Assembly (NCBI GenBank): GCA_036345935.2
Contig: JADWOT020001649.1
Coordinates: 18,001-82,000, forward strand
From: Taenia hydatigena
Taxonomy: Eukaryota > Platyhelminthes > Cestoda > Cyclophyllidea > Taeniidae
Direction: 5' to 3'
Length of the DNA: 64,000 nucleotides
Every line of letters starts with the position of its first letter. Position 1 is the stretch's first letter. A program made the translations under genes and the position numbers. Positions 46,675-57,660 of the stretch are shown here, piece by piece. The notes under the pieces are model-generated. The model was given only the letters and a program-made list of their open reading frames with translations. It did no database searches and was not told the DNA's origin.

Positions 46675-46974
46675 TCAGTTTTGTATGCAAGACTTGTAAG
46701 TGCAGTATTTATGTGCTGTAGTAGTCGGCCTCTGACCAACGCTGGCTGCCTCGCCACCATCGCCGCCATTGTTCGCAACGCTGACTACGTGACGCTTCTC
46801 AACGTCGTCGTCGTCGTCAATCACTGACTCATCAAGCTGCCTGCTAACAATAACACATCGTTGTCGACGGTGACAATAATTGCAAGGGGAAATCATGGAC
46901 GTAGAAGCCGATCCATGGGAAGCCACTGGGCCTACACCAGGGGCCTTTGAACTCGTCGTTTTCGACGGCGACAA
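46675..46974 (-). CDS. 99-codon frame with a penta-Asp run
   Basis: The minus-strand frame begins MSPSKTTSSKAPGVGP, contains PCNYCHRRQRC, VIVSRQLDESV and the run DDDDD encoded by (GTC)5 at 46804-46818, and ends YCTYKSCIQN-stop. The polar, acidic and Cys/His-containing composition is more protein-like than that of nearby frames, but there is no homology I can name and no splice or promoter context. Confidence 0.25.
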   Translation of the reverse strand: MSPSKTTSSKAPGVGPVASHGSASTSMISPCNYCHRRQRCVIVSRQLDESVIDDDDDVEKRHVVSVANNGGDGGEAASVGQRPTTTAHKYCTYKSCIQN

Positions 46975-47166
46975 CTATGGTGTCAAAGCGATTATTAGAG
47001 AAGCAGTAAATGCGATTGAGAGTTCCCTGGCTTCTTTTCCTCCTCCTCCTCCTCAGTGTGGACTATCCCTTCACGCGGGGCATAAGCAGGCAAGCAGCGA
47101 TCCGGCTGTGCGCTTGTAGGAGGGCCCAACATCATGGAAGACTGGATGGGGCGTGTGTGGTTGCCA

Positions 47167-47185
47167 GGCGGGCGGGCGGGCGGGC
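47167..47185. repeat. GGGC microsatellite
   Basis: About four and a half GGGC units form a locally extreme GC and G-run stretch in an otherwise AT-leaning window. It could adopt a quadruplex. Confidence 0.85.
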
Positions 47186-48505
47186 AAGCGGGCAGGCGAG
47201 AGGAAAGGGAGAGTGGAACGATACCTTGGTAAGCACTCCTTCAGTGGGCAATGTATGTCGTGCATGTTGAGCGAGATCTTATCATAGGCTTGCGCCACTT
47301 TTGCTTGTTCCTCGTTCTTTTTTACTCTAAGGTAGTAGTCAGGTTTTGCGACCTTTAACAGTAAAGACAACAACGAAATGGTGTGAAGTGAAGCCGGTGT
47401 GAGGCTATGTTATTATACGCCTTCAGGCCATGCATTGGTTTTTCATGACGTCCACATTTGTGAGCTTTGTGTGGGGTGACTTATTGCTAAAGTGCGGTTG
47501 ATAATTTGCAGTGGAAGGCGGAGGAGGAACCAAAGATGCCCTACGATTTAATGCGTACTTACTTCTGCCCATTAAACATTTACAGTTAATGCCATGTGGA
47601 AACGTTCTAACACTTATCGGTGTTTTTTCCACATCGCACTGCTAGGCTTATAGCCATTAATCGCTTAACGTTGCACCTGTGACTCTGCAGGATTTGTGCA
47701 ATGATTTTTTTGAAATGAAACTTTGAGAGACGAAGAGGCAGCCATCGCACACCTAGTGATGAAAGTTTTGTCGAAATCCCCGAGAGGAGAAAGGGGAGAT
47801 AGTGACGCGAGCAACCCAGGTTCACAATAAAGTCCGTTAGCTGTGATCCATCTGTCCAAAGGATTTTGAGGCAGAAGACGAGGAGGCGAACGGGAAGCGC
47901 GCTACATCTCTATCCATTGTGTAATGACTATGTCGACAGAGGCCACCGTTTCACTACCCATAAGGACTGCGTCGATGCTGTCATGAGTTAATAAGTTTAT
48001 AACAAAATATCCAGTCTGCTTGAGGATAGCAATTCAATTCTCACATGTGGTGCATAATGTTCTGATGTCCTTTTCCAGAATAAATACAGATTTCTATAAT
48101 AGGATGCAATTTTGTAGCTGTAAATCAATTGTCAACTAATCAATTTTCGAATATGAACTGCATTTTGTTTGCATACACTCGCAAAGACAAATTTTAACAG
48201 GTGTTCAAAGGCCAAACTTGATGGCGTGTTTTGTGTATTTTCAAAAATTCTTGAGATTGAGAGATATTTGCTCGACAGTGGTCCTTCAAGTTTGGCAGTT
48301 TCAATGTCATCGGTCGTGCTTGGCATGCTGTCTTACGATGCGGTGGGCACGTTGCCTGTTTTAATTGCGGCATTATTTTGGCCGGATAAGCTTTATTAGT
48401 TCAAGAAGGGAAGAAACTGTTTCATTGTAGGCTTCACGTGAGGTCAGTGATGGTCCGAGCCTTGGGGGTGACAAGAATGTACTTGTCTGTGGTGGCGCAT
48501 CTAAT

Positions 48506-48755
48506 ATGCTGCAAGGGGTTGCTGAAAAAAAGCCGAATTTGAAGTTGGAGTTCTCCGTTGCTCTCTATTACTGTCCAGAAGTTGGTGTGATCTGTGCTGC
48601 GTCTCAATGGATTCGTGGTATATCCTTTTCCGAAGTCGATTCACAAATGCAATGTGACGGCTACATTTTCCAAATTGATGCGATAACCACACCGGTCGAA
48701 TTTGTCGTGTTGATTGGACGCAGATATGGCTGCAGTGCCCTACGAAAGGGTAGTT
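48506..48755 (+). CDS. Exon-like frame, weakly Tudor-like
   Basis: The frame from ATG 48506 contains LYYCPEVGVICAASQWIRGI, then CDGYIFQIDAITTPVEFVVL and GCSALRKG before a GTAGTTG sequence. The order of a Val-Gly/Ala-Ala pair, a Trp-x-Arg and a later hydrophobic-Ile-Asp segment recalls Tudor domains (VGxxCAA...WYRA...FIDYG), but the diagnostic Asp-Tyr-Gly is absent. A further open + stretch at about 49095-49280 (LLEDCEVGCKWCRVVTPVLW) has a similar flavour. This is a suggestion only. Confidence 0.25.
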
Positions 48756-49299
48756 GAATATTTTCTTCTCCACTATAACCTCAGTAGACGCGATCCGAAC
48801 AAACATAGACCAACGTCGTAAAGATTCTGGTGTGACCGTGGCGTCGGCGTGCGGTCCACTGTGTCGTCGCTCGGCGTATCAATCCACCGCCTTGATTGGC
48901 ATTGTTTCTTTAAGTCTCAGTTTGTTCCTGCAGATTCGAGGATGTTCCTCGAATGGGGTATTTGGTAACGCAGGTGATAGGTGGATGCAAACATCGAATT
49001 TTACCGCGCAAAGTGGGGACGACTGAACAAAAGAAGCAGCACATCAGTTATGCTTCCTTCAAGTCTGCAAAGGCTCTGTCACCGTCGAAAGGCGTTTTAA
49101 CAATCAGCGTTCGCTGATGGGATTTTGCTGAAACTGTTGGAGGACTGCGAAGTAGGGTGCAAGTGGTGCCGCGTCGTGACCCCTGTGCTGTGGAGTGGTA
49201 GGCGAAATGGCCATGTGAACGAGTGTGATGGCTATGAATGCATGGAGGAAGTGACTCGCCGATTGATAGGTGCGTACAAATGCACGTTTTTTTTATATC

Positions 49300-52200
49300 T
49301 GTAAAGTCTCTACTTGTGCATACCATTTGCTTTTTATGCACTTTGATGAGGTGTGACGCCTTAGTGCGAGGTGTAGTCCTTTACATCGGTCACAATCGCT
49401 GTGTATTTTATGGGAATCAAACGCTGCTTTAGGAGTGACTGTGTCTCTTCTTTTCCATTTTCTACTTGTTCCACTTGTTTGTTGTCATCATTTGTTTGGG
49501 TGTCTTAACCCGGCAGTGGTATGCTTTGATTGTTGACAGTTCTAACTTTTGTGCTCATTGACATCTGGTCATGCTGTTAGCTGCATTTATCCATTTCGCG
49601 CATCTTGTTATCGCTTTTCGCTTAGAATAGTAGATGGCATACGTTCGTCCATTAATCTTATTTTGTTATAACCTAACCGTGAAAGGTCGCGCGTTTAGGG
49701 GGTTTGAATAAATATGCGTGTACTTTTTTGCGAATTTTGATTGGAACAAGTTGTTAGTGTTCACTACAAAGCATGTTGAATTCGTAGTTACCATATTGAG
49801 TGTACTGGATGCTGGCAGGTAGAATACGGCGATTTGCTTTATAGCAAATTAGTGTTTTCTGCCAAAGTCGGAACAGTAAAATGGGCACTACGTGCAGTTG
49901 CATGAAGTGAGTAGATTTCAATGTACTTGTGGTTGGAAAGCTTGCTGCTGCTTTACTTCTTTTCATTATTTTGTGGAGTTGAGGAGGACCATCTCGTAAT
50001 TTAATGCCCATTTTTACGCGCGCTCAAATTTTACTGATTATCAAGCTATTTTGTCGGTTCCTTCTGTTGATGCTATTTGTAAATGAGAAGAAAGGCAGGA
50101 GATAGGACACGAGTTTGACTGTTTAGTGTTCCTCGTGTAAACCACGGAGCTGTGCACATTTGTCACTGTCAAAAGAGGCATCCCGAGGTGCCTGCATCCG
50201 AAATACATATGGATGGAATAGTTATTAGAAGCGTATTGTCACGGTAATGACTTGGAAGGCAACCCACTGATTACCTCGGTGTGTTCACTCCTGCTGTGGC
50301 AGTGTACTAGGTCCGGTGTGATCTTCGCCACCCTTGTGTTAGTCGTAGTAGTAAGCAGCTTTGGCCTTAGCTGTTTTTCCTTTGAGGCTGATAGTTGGCT
50401 GACGGATCGCGGACACAGGCGAAATTGCAGGTTTGGCGTCTCCCTTAAGTTAGCCGGATTGGTATTCTTGACGGCCAATAGTTGGTGGACGTCTCCCAAG
50501 ACACAGGCAAACGTGGATCGGCAAGCTTTAGGCTTCGTCTCTTTGGTTACTCATGCTCTTCACTTATCTGTTAATAGGATCATTTGGTTGGTAGAGGCGA
50601 AGGTGAGGCGATCTACTTAATTCACTGTCTTTGGACATATTCGCCAAGTTATCTTCACCAGCTTTACTTCAGGGGTGTGAGGTGTGGCGTTTGAACGTTC
50701 ATACAGTCCTGCCTGATGTGAGTGGTCGTGCCGCCTCATGTGCATTAGAACATTTGACTGTCGGAGGTGCTAAAATTAACACCTCTCTGACGCATTTTTC
50801 CGGGTGCATTGCTTCATATTGATTGCATTATTGCTGCTAAGAATGCTTAGGATGGAAGTTGCTCACAGTGGAAAGGAACGGGATGCTTTTGCCGTGTCAT
50901 CTGTCTTGTTCACGTACGGTACTTGTTCCATTGTTTTAAGCACACACGCAAACATGGCAGGTGTATTGTACATACTGTTGATTGACTGAGTGCTGTCATG
51001 CCTGTGCGATGCAGTGGAGTTATGGGTGCACTGGGTAGTTTGAGGGGAACGGGGAGGGGGGAGGAGGGTGTCACCGGCATTGACATGCCCAAGGCATAGG
51101 GGCAAGTGGTGCACACGGGCCTCGAATCCTTTAATGCGACGCAGACATGGGCAAGGGCCCGGTGTGGTCCAGTTTGCACTCTAGTTCTGCGTCATTATTT
51201 GGCTTTGTGTCTGTCGCACGAGTGCTTTTTTTGCGGTGCGCCGCCTTTCCTGTGGTATATGTATAGCAGTGATGGGAACCTGGATGGGACAGTCGTTGCA
51301 AGTAGCGTCTTGTCCCCGCCTTTCCTTCTGATCATGGTATCCTTTTCTTCCATCACACCTATTATGGGTGTTGTTTCGAGACGATTACTTTGCGAATTAT
51401 TTTATTATTTATTTGCGTCGCTGTTCCTTTTTGTTCACTTGTTCGGCCATTTGGTAGAGATGTAGAGGTAGAGCCTAGGTGAGGCGGTAAAGCTAGTGCC
51501 GGCTGTCCAATGACTTTTTACGTCATTCCGTTTGCCTCAGTCTCTTCATCTGTCAATCCACCTACATAGCCGCATGTCTGTTGATTTTTCGACTATCCAT
51601 CTGTTCGCCCGGCCCTTTCTCGACATGCAAAACGTGTGGCGGTAAATTTGGGCTGCATGCGGTAGACATATGAGACTGACCAAGACGGACCTGTGGACAA
51701 TGAAAAGCTATGTTAGAACGCACCTTAGTCAATCGAATGTAAAGCTACGGGGGGAGGTGCAAACACCAATTTTACGCTGGTAGATTACCAAAATTGCCGA
51801 TTAAAAGTAAGGGAGGTGGGCAGTTGTCAAGTCCTGTGGTTGCAAGAATGCAGGTGCTGCCGGAGATGGGATGCAGCAATGCTGAAAGGCTAGCTGGGCC
51901 ACACTAGGCACCCATGGACGTCGAAGTGAAGTGGGCCATGCCAGTGCAGAGCTGTGCCGATGGCTTTTCGTGTGCCCCTGAATCCATTTTCTTACAAAGC
52001 GTGGGGAATGGCTACTCCAACGAGTAAGTATAATAGCTGCTGCACAAGTCTTGGTCTTCAAGTAGAGGATTGCGTAGGACGGTGTTGGCTGGTTGAGTGT
52101 TCAAAATCATCAAATGCATGCAATGGAGTTGCGTGTCTCAACGCCGATCCAGACTAGTCTACATGGACACGGGCCCATAACCGGGTATCAATACTGTCAA

Positions 52201-53398
52201 TCTACATCTCTCTTAGGGGTCGCATTATTTATTAACCGGCCGGTGTCTATCCACAGGGTTGCAGGACTCATTCAGGGATCAACGCGTCGAACTGTGTCCA
52301 TCACAATAGGCATGAGACACATCATCGAGTGCTTGACGCGTAGTGTTTTCACAATTGACCTCTGCGTCATTGCTTCTCCCCACTGTGCCATCGTTCTTGT
52401 TTTTTGTTGGTGGGCATGAAGTTACTCCTTTCTTTTAGCATGGGAAGCTCTCTTATTGTAGTTGGAATGATTAACGATTCAATTGTGCTGTTTTCTGTAT
52501 TTTTCATAGATTTTCTATTTAACCATGCTTAGCGCTTTGCGAGGTTTTGCTTAAGTAGTGTCTTCTTTAGGTAATTTTGAGGATGTCGATTGAAAGCCAA
52601 CAATTCGTTATTCCCGTTATCCGGATGGCACTACCCTTTTTGCTAATTCTCTCCATTTTCGCAGTTTTCTCGTAAAACCTAATGCTTTTGAAAAGTAGTT
52701 AAAAGGCGATTGTTTAGCAAGGTAAAGTCGCTTTTGCCTTTTGTTCGCTTGCGAAGAGTAGACAACAATCCATTCACAGACTCGTGATAGAACGACAGGG
52801 CTTTTGTGCCTCAAATTCAACTGTCGTGTGTAAGTTGTGGTGAATCTGCCAGACCGCCTTCTTGCGTTGCTTCATTTGATTACTGCAAATTTTCTTTGTT
52901 CGTCTGTAATTTTACCTTTCTGAGAATATGCAAAAAAACGAGGCGTTTTATTTCTGCGATTTGGTTCGCCAAGCACTTTTAGCGTAGCCTTCTTTTTTCG
53001 TCTCTAAGCTTGCATCCAACTCATTAGTAGGTTCAAATTTTCTTTTTTTTTTTTCTTTTTAGCTTTTAACCTCCGAAATTAATTATTTTTTGGCGACTCA
53101 GACTTACTTTCCGTTGTGAATTCGTTTTTCTGTGCTACCTTTGCCTTGAGCCTATAATTGCTCGCTGTTCTCAAAGGAGGGATTTTTTGAGCAGATCTCA
53201 TGCTTTTTATTTGTAATAGTTCCTTGTTTCATTCCCTGGGCGACTCCTTGATGTGTGCTGTTTTTTTCTCATAGTGATCCCTGCGATTTTCACTCCCATT
53301 TTTAACTTCGTCCTACGTCATAGACAGATTTAGCGTGTGCAGTATTTCTTACAACCTTTGAATCTAGCGTTTGTCTTCTTGTGGTAAGATGAGTGCTT
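49300..53398. other. Unassigned stretch
   Basis: Frames of 122 (50252-50620, +), 119 (51106-51465, +) and 108 codons (52093-52419, +) are present. At 50239-50620 both strands are open and neither shows a motif. There is a T12 tract at 53043-53054. No repeat relationship to the rest of the window was noticed. Confidence 0.3.
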
Positions 53399-53542
53399 GT
53401 GGTCTGCATTTCATTGGCGCAAGCCATTTGGAAATGTTTGGTCTCAATTGCAACCCAGCTGACGACGACGACGACCAGATCGATTGTGGAGAGGATGCTT
53501 TAACAGGTGTCGCACCTGAATGCATTGAGTAGTTGTGTCAGG
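53399..53542 (+). pseudogene. Acidic exon-like frame with early stops
   Basis: From ATG 53399 the frame reads MSACGLHFIGASHLEMFGL, then a (GAC)5-encoded DDDDD run, QIDCGEDALTGVAPECIE and TAG. The same frame continues for a further 27 codons (LCQADTGDCEVCLTNKG) before another stop. Coding-like composition continues across the stop, which suggests a decayed exon. The product is not recognised. Confidence 0.3.
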
Positions 53543-54936
53543 CAGACACTGGGGATTGTGAAGTTTGCTTAACAAATAAAGGGTCTCAGGAATTACCACT
53601 GTGTGGGTGAGCTGAAGACCAACAATTTCAGGGTATCCACTGGCCGATGGACATCTATGCCCTTAAAGCGTCGAATTGATGACTAGATTGACGCCTCCTG
53701 CTGGTACGGGTATCCAAGATTGTCGATGCCTCCTTTCACAAGAAACTTTGCTTATCGCCGGGCTTCATTGTACACAGGCACTGGCACTGGCCTGTGCCAT
53801 TCTTGATAAATGATGTCTATTCCTTGTATAGCGTGACCTATCTCTTCCTGCTTCGCGTGACACCTCTGCATTGTGAATGCCCATGGGGGCGTAAAACCAG
53901 TGCCCCTGTTTAGACCTTATTTCCTCCCTAGTCATAGAGGCTTTCCCAAATCCATGCTTGCTGTTTCCGATTCGCAGGTTCAAATGTCGATGGTATGTGG
54001 ATTGAATGGTGACGAGAGGTTCGTTGCCCAAAGCGGATCATAAGTGCAATTTGTCGATGTGAAGTCTACGAAAACCACGCGTCAAGAGGGAAATGGGACA
54101 CTGGAATGATCACCTCTGTCTTCTGGTAGCCCTTTGATGTTGAACAGCACAAACTCCCTGGATCTTGATTCCCCACTGTTCCTGATACCTACATCTCCCT
54201 ATCCAAGCTGTGATGGTGTCTCCAGTGTTGTGTGTTCCTGTTCATTTTTATAACTAGCAATTTTAAAAATGTTACCCATTTGTATGTGTTTCTTCGCAAA
54301 CAAGGGAACATGGGTGTTGAGTGATTTTGCGCAGGTGATGATAAATTTGCTTTTTGATCGACGTAGTCGAGGTGTGTGAGGTGAGGTGAGGTGGTCCACT
54401 GTGATATGCCAGAAGAATGTCCAGATTGTGGTGGAAGTGCGGCAGTCACATTTTGCTACGATTGAGTGATTAAATAAAAATGACTTTAGCGCACCACCTT
54501 TGTGTTGATTGGTGAGTGAGAACATAAAATATGCGTAATGGTTTAGGCTAGGTTTTGGCGAGTCTAAGTTGATTTAAATAATTGTAATTGCTAGGACAGA
54601 TTGAGATGGCATGCTATCAAACGGCTAACGTGGTGACTTCAATTAGAACTGTTTTTATGTAATTACGGGTATTTTGGGCCAAAACTTCATTTGTGTCCAC
54701 TTCCGTATGCCAAAGCATTTCGACGTAAGGGATCGCCACATTTTGTTGATGCTGCAACTGCAATGAATAAATTTTACTGAATTTGGACACACGCGCTTAA
54801 TTAGTGATAGATTTTATTCGAATAATGTCTATGAATCTTAGTCATTTAGTCCTGCATGGGAAATGTAATACATCATCTACCGTTTAAGACCGGAAATAAA
54901 TGCACTTGAGGTTCATAATTTCTGAGACACAATTTA

Positions 54937-55815
54937 ACTGCAGATTGTGTATTTTGTTGGGCAACACAAGTCTTTAAGCTAATCAAGTCGCTCATCATTG
55001 TGAGATCATCAGCGGTGACTGCTTTCCACCTCTTTGGCAAATTGGGTCCTTTGATGCACTAAAATGTCGTGATTTTGGCAGGAGAGGCATGAATTTCACT
55101 GAAACGTGTCGCGTCTGACTGGAGCATAATTTGCTAATCATGAGTCCTCTACCTAGCGATTCAGGGTTAGAATTCTGCCTTTGGCGTCACTTCACATGTA
55201 ACTCAGGTAAGAATAAATTACATTTTATGATTCTTTACCACGCTTGTCGTGCATAAACTAACAACAGCTATTTACTATGCATTGCTTTGCTTTTTATCCA
55301 AGACATTAGTCGTTAATTCGCAGTGAAATCGCTTCACACAAATAACTGTGGCACGCATATCTCTCAACTACGTTAAAATCTTAGTCAATTTAAGTTATTT
55401 AATAGCTTTAGGGCTGTAGCTAGAAGCCTTCAAACAGGGCGAAAAAAGAATTTATTTACGAAAAAGCTGGTCACCGCGTTCTACCGCCATCGAAGAGGTC
55501 AAAATGCTATCAGATTTGTACTGGTAGCCTTGATCAATGTAAGCATAAGGCATAAAATGTGTGAAAAAGTGCCAAATTAGCCCGTGTACTCTGTGCTCTA
55601 AGTATTTCTTACATTGGCCTTAAAGTTATTCAATTAAGGTCCCGACCGTTACCTTGTGTGGTGCCAAAGAAGTAGGTCTCCTCTGATACTATAACATTCG
55701 GTGCCATGCGGTTCCACCAAGAGCGTGCATTAACAAACAGCCAGGGCGAATAAATGTTACACTTCCGCGTAATTGGTTCGTCCCAATCTAACGTTAATTA
55801 GGATTAGGCCCCAAA
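54937..55815 (-). pseudogene. 0.88-kb duplicated unit D2, partly open
   Basis: Reverse-strand relative of 39575-40445. On the minus strand it reads DATRFSEIHASPAKITTF, a stop, then GPNLPKRWKAVTADDLTMMS, QNTQSAVKLCLRNYEPQVH and a stop. The open part is longer than in D1. On the + strand the same region contains ACTCAG-GTAAGAAT, which is just the complement of the conserved ATTCTTACCTGAG block. The protein is unidentified. Confidence 0.65.
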
Positions 55816-55987
55816 TGTTGGGTTACTTGCGTCTCAGCGAAGTACAGTTCGATTGTAAGGCATTTAACGCTTAGGAATGAGCACAATTTAATGCGTATGA
55901 TTTTAATACGTAAACTAGGCTAGCTTAAGTACATAGCTGAGATCCACATCAGAGATCAAGGCACGCAGACTAGAAGTAGACCTGATG

Positions 55988-57660
55988 CTCTCTTGTCTAC
56001 GCCTTTTTTCCTCATTGCCACTCCAACGCATCTTCGGTGAGTGTCACCCACCAATTGACTTTACTACATCTAATTGCTTTTTCCTTCCTGTAACTCTTTA
56101 CCTCCGCTTATTTCAGACTGAACTGTACACGGCACATGAACCTGGCAAAATTCATATACCATGTGTAGAAAATTAGTCTCCTGCAAGACACAATACGTGT
56201 GAGTGTATAGAGTGCAGTAGGCGGCAAAGGAGACAGTCTCCGAAGATGCGTTGGGGTAGGACATGAGAAAGGAGGCGCAGACAAGAGAGTCTTTGCCATT
56301 TCAAGTGTCCTTTGACCTCAACTCACATGGCATGCAGTTGTATCGAGTTTATTAAGCAGGCCAAATTAAAATGCTAAGGCGGACTTGAATTTAATGCATA
56401 AGACGTCTGTAAGGATGGGGTATGCTCGATAGATGAGAGTTTAACGACCCGCCCCTAGCTATTGCTATTGAGCTAACAAAGGGGCATTTCTGATGCGTAC
56501 TCCTACTTCTGTGCTTGGAATAATTGTTGTTTTGCATTCGGAACGGCAATTGTGGTCTAGGCGTTTTTTTCGGCAGAAGTTAGTTAACACGAATTTTTTA
56601 GTTGAATGAGACAAGGAATGACTGAGGTAGATGCGAAGAGATGAGAAGTTGCTGGAATGGAAGGAGTGAGAGTGGAGATGGACAGAAGAGGGTTGGAAAT
56701 AGTCGATGCGGGATGACTATCCACATTGCTGTGGCGTAGACTTCTTTACTGCTTTCTATATTTCTACCATCTATTCCTGAACTGATTCAATCGCTTACTC
56801 ATCTGAACACGTGTCTAGGTAAAATTTGAAGATTTCGTCCCAATGACACGTGAACTGCCTAGTCATAGCTCCCTTTCCATGTAATTATGCTAGATATCGA
56901 ATGTGAAAATAGTGAATTAACGCGTGCAAGTGAATTCCGGGAGCAGAAGGTAGCACTAGTAGAGGAAGGGATGTTAGCACTAAAGATCACCCCTAATTTT
57001 AATAATTTCCATCTGTTTTCGCCCTTTCGACGTCTCTTTTAACAGAAGAAATGAAAGGCTTGGAGTGATGAGGAGATGGAGGGGGTAGCGATGGAACTAA
57101 GGGATACAAATACGGCTGGGGGCTTGAATGAAACGAGGCAGGAGAGAGACACCGATGAATAACTGAATGTCAAGAACGGCAGCGCGGCAAAGCAAGATGA
57201 ATAAATGTAGGCGTGCAACACGTAGAACAGCATGTCTGACGGTTTGTCGTGTGGTGAACCAATTTAAACCTGACACGTGCAAATCGATTGCAACACGTGC
57301 CGTGTGGTGTCGCCCAGTGCCGTCTAGGTGTGGACTTTGGACAGAACTACTAGGAAGTGGTTTTGAGGGAGCTGGCGCCACTCACTTCTGTGCTTTCGTG
57401 GCTTGACCGATTTATGTGCATTTTAGTGCATGCAAAGGAGGAGAAAGAAAATGAGAAGAACCACCGGTACTAATGTGCTTTGACTTAAATGCGCTGCCTC
57501 GTTGTGACTGCTTGCCCTCGGCTTTCCTTGAGAGGATGCCTGTTATGCATTGGCAACTCACCCCTTGTGGTTACTAGGGCTCGAGCGAAGGTACGTTTCT
57601 GCCGATCAATCCAATTTCATGCAAAGACTAGTTGTTGTCTTGCACCAGGGAGTACAATGG
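55988..57660 (+). repeat. Diverged relative of the inner palindrome arm
   Basis: Aligns in order with 18400-20046. A 50-bp inverted repeat is nested at its start: 55988-56038 (CTCTTGTCTACGCC...) and 56238-56290 (its reverse complement) enclose about 200 bp. The portion 56042-56518 recurs inverted at 62748-63230 with high similarity. Purine-rich A/G stretches are frequent. No open frame here is convincing. Confidence 0.65.

Noticed and set aside
47167..47185. GGGC run as a telomeric or origin element
   Set aside because: It is only about 19 bp of simple repeat with no associated structure, so it is listed only as a microsatellite.
50239..50620. A gene at 50.2-50.6 kb
   Set aside because: Both strands are open (122 and 86 codons), neither has a motif or splice or poly(A) context, and choosing one would be a guess.
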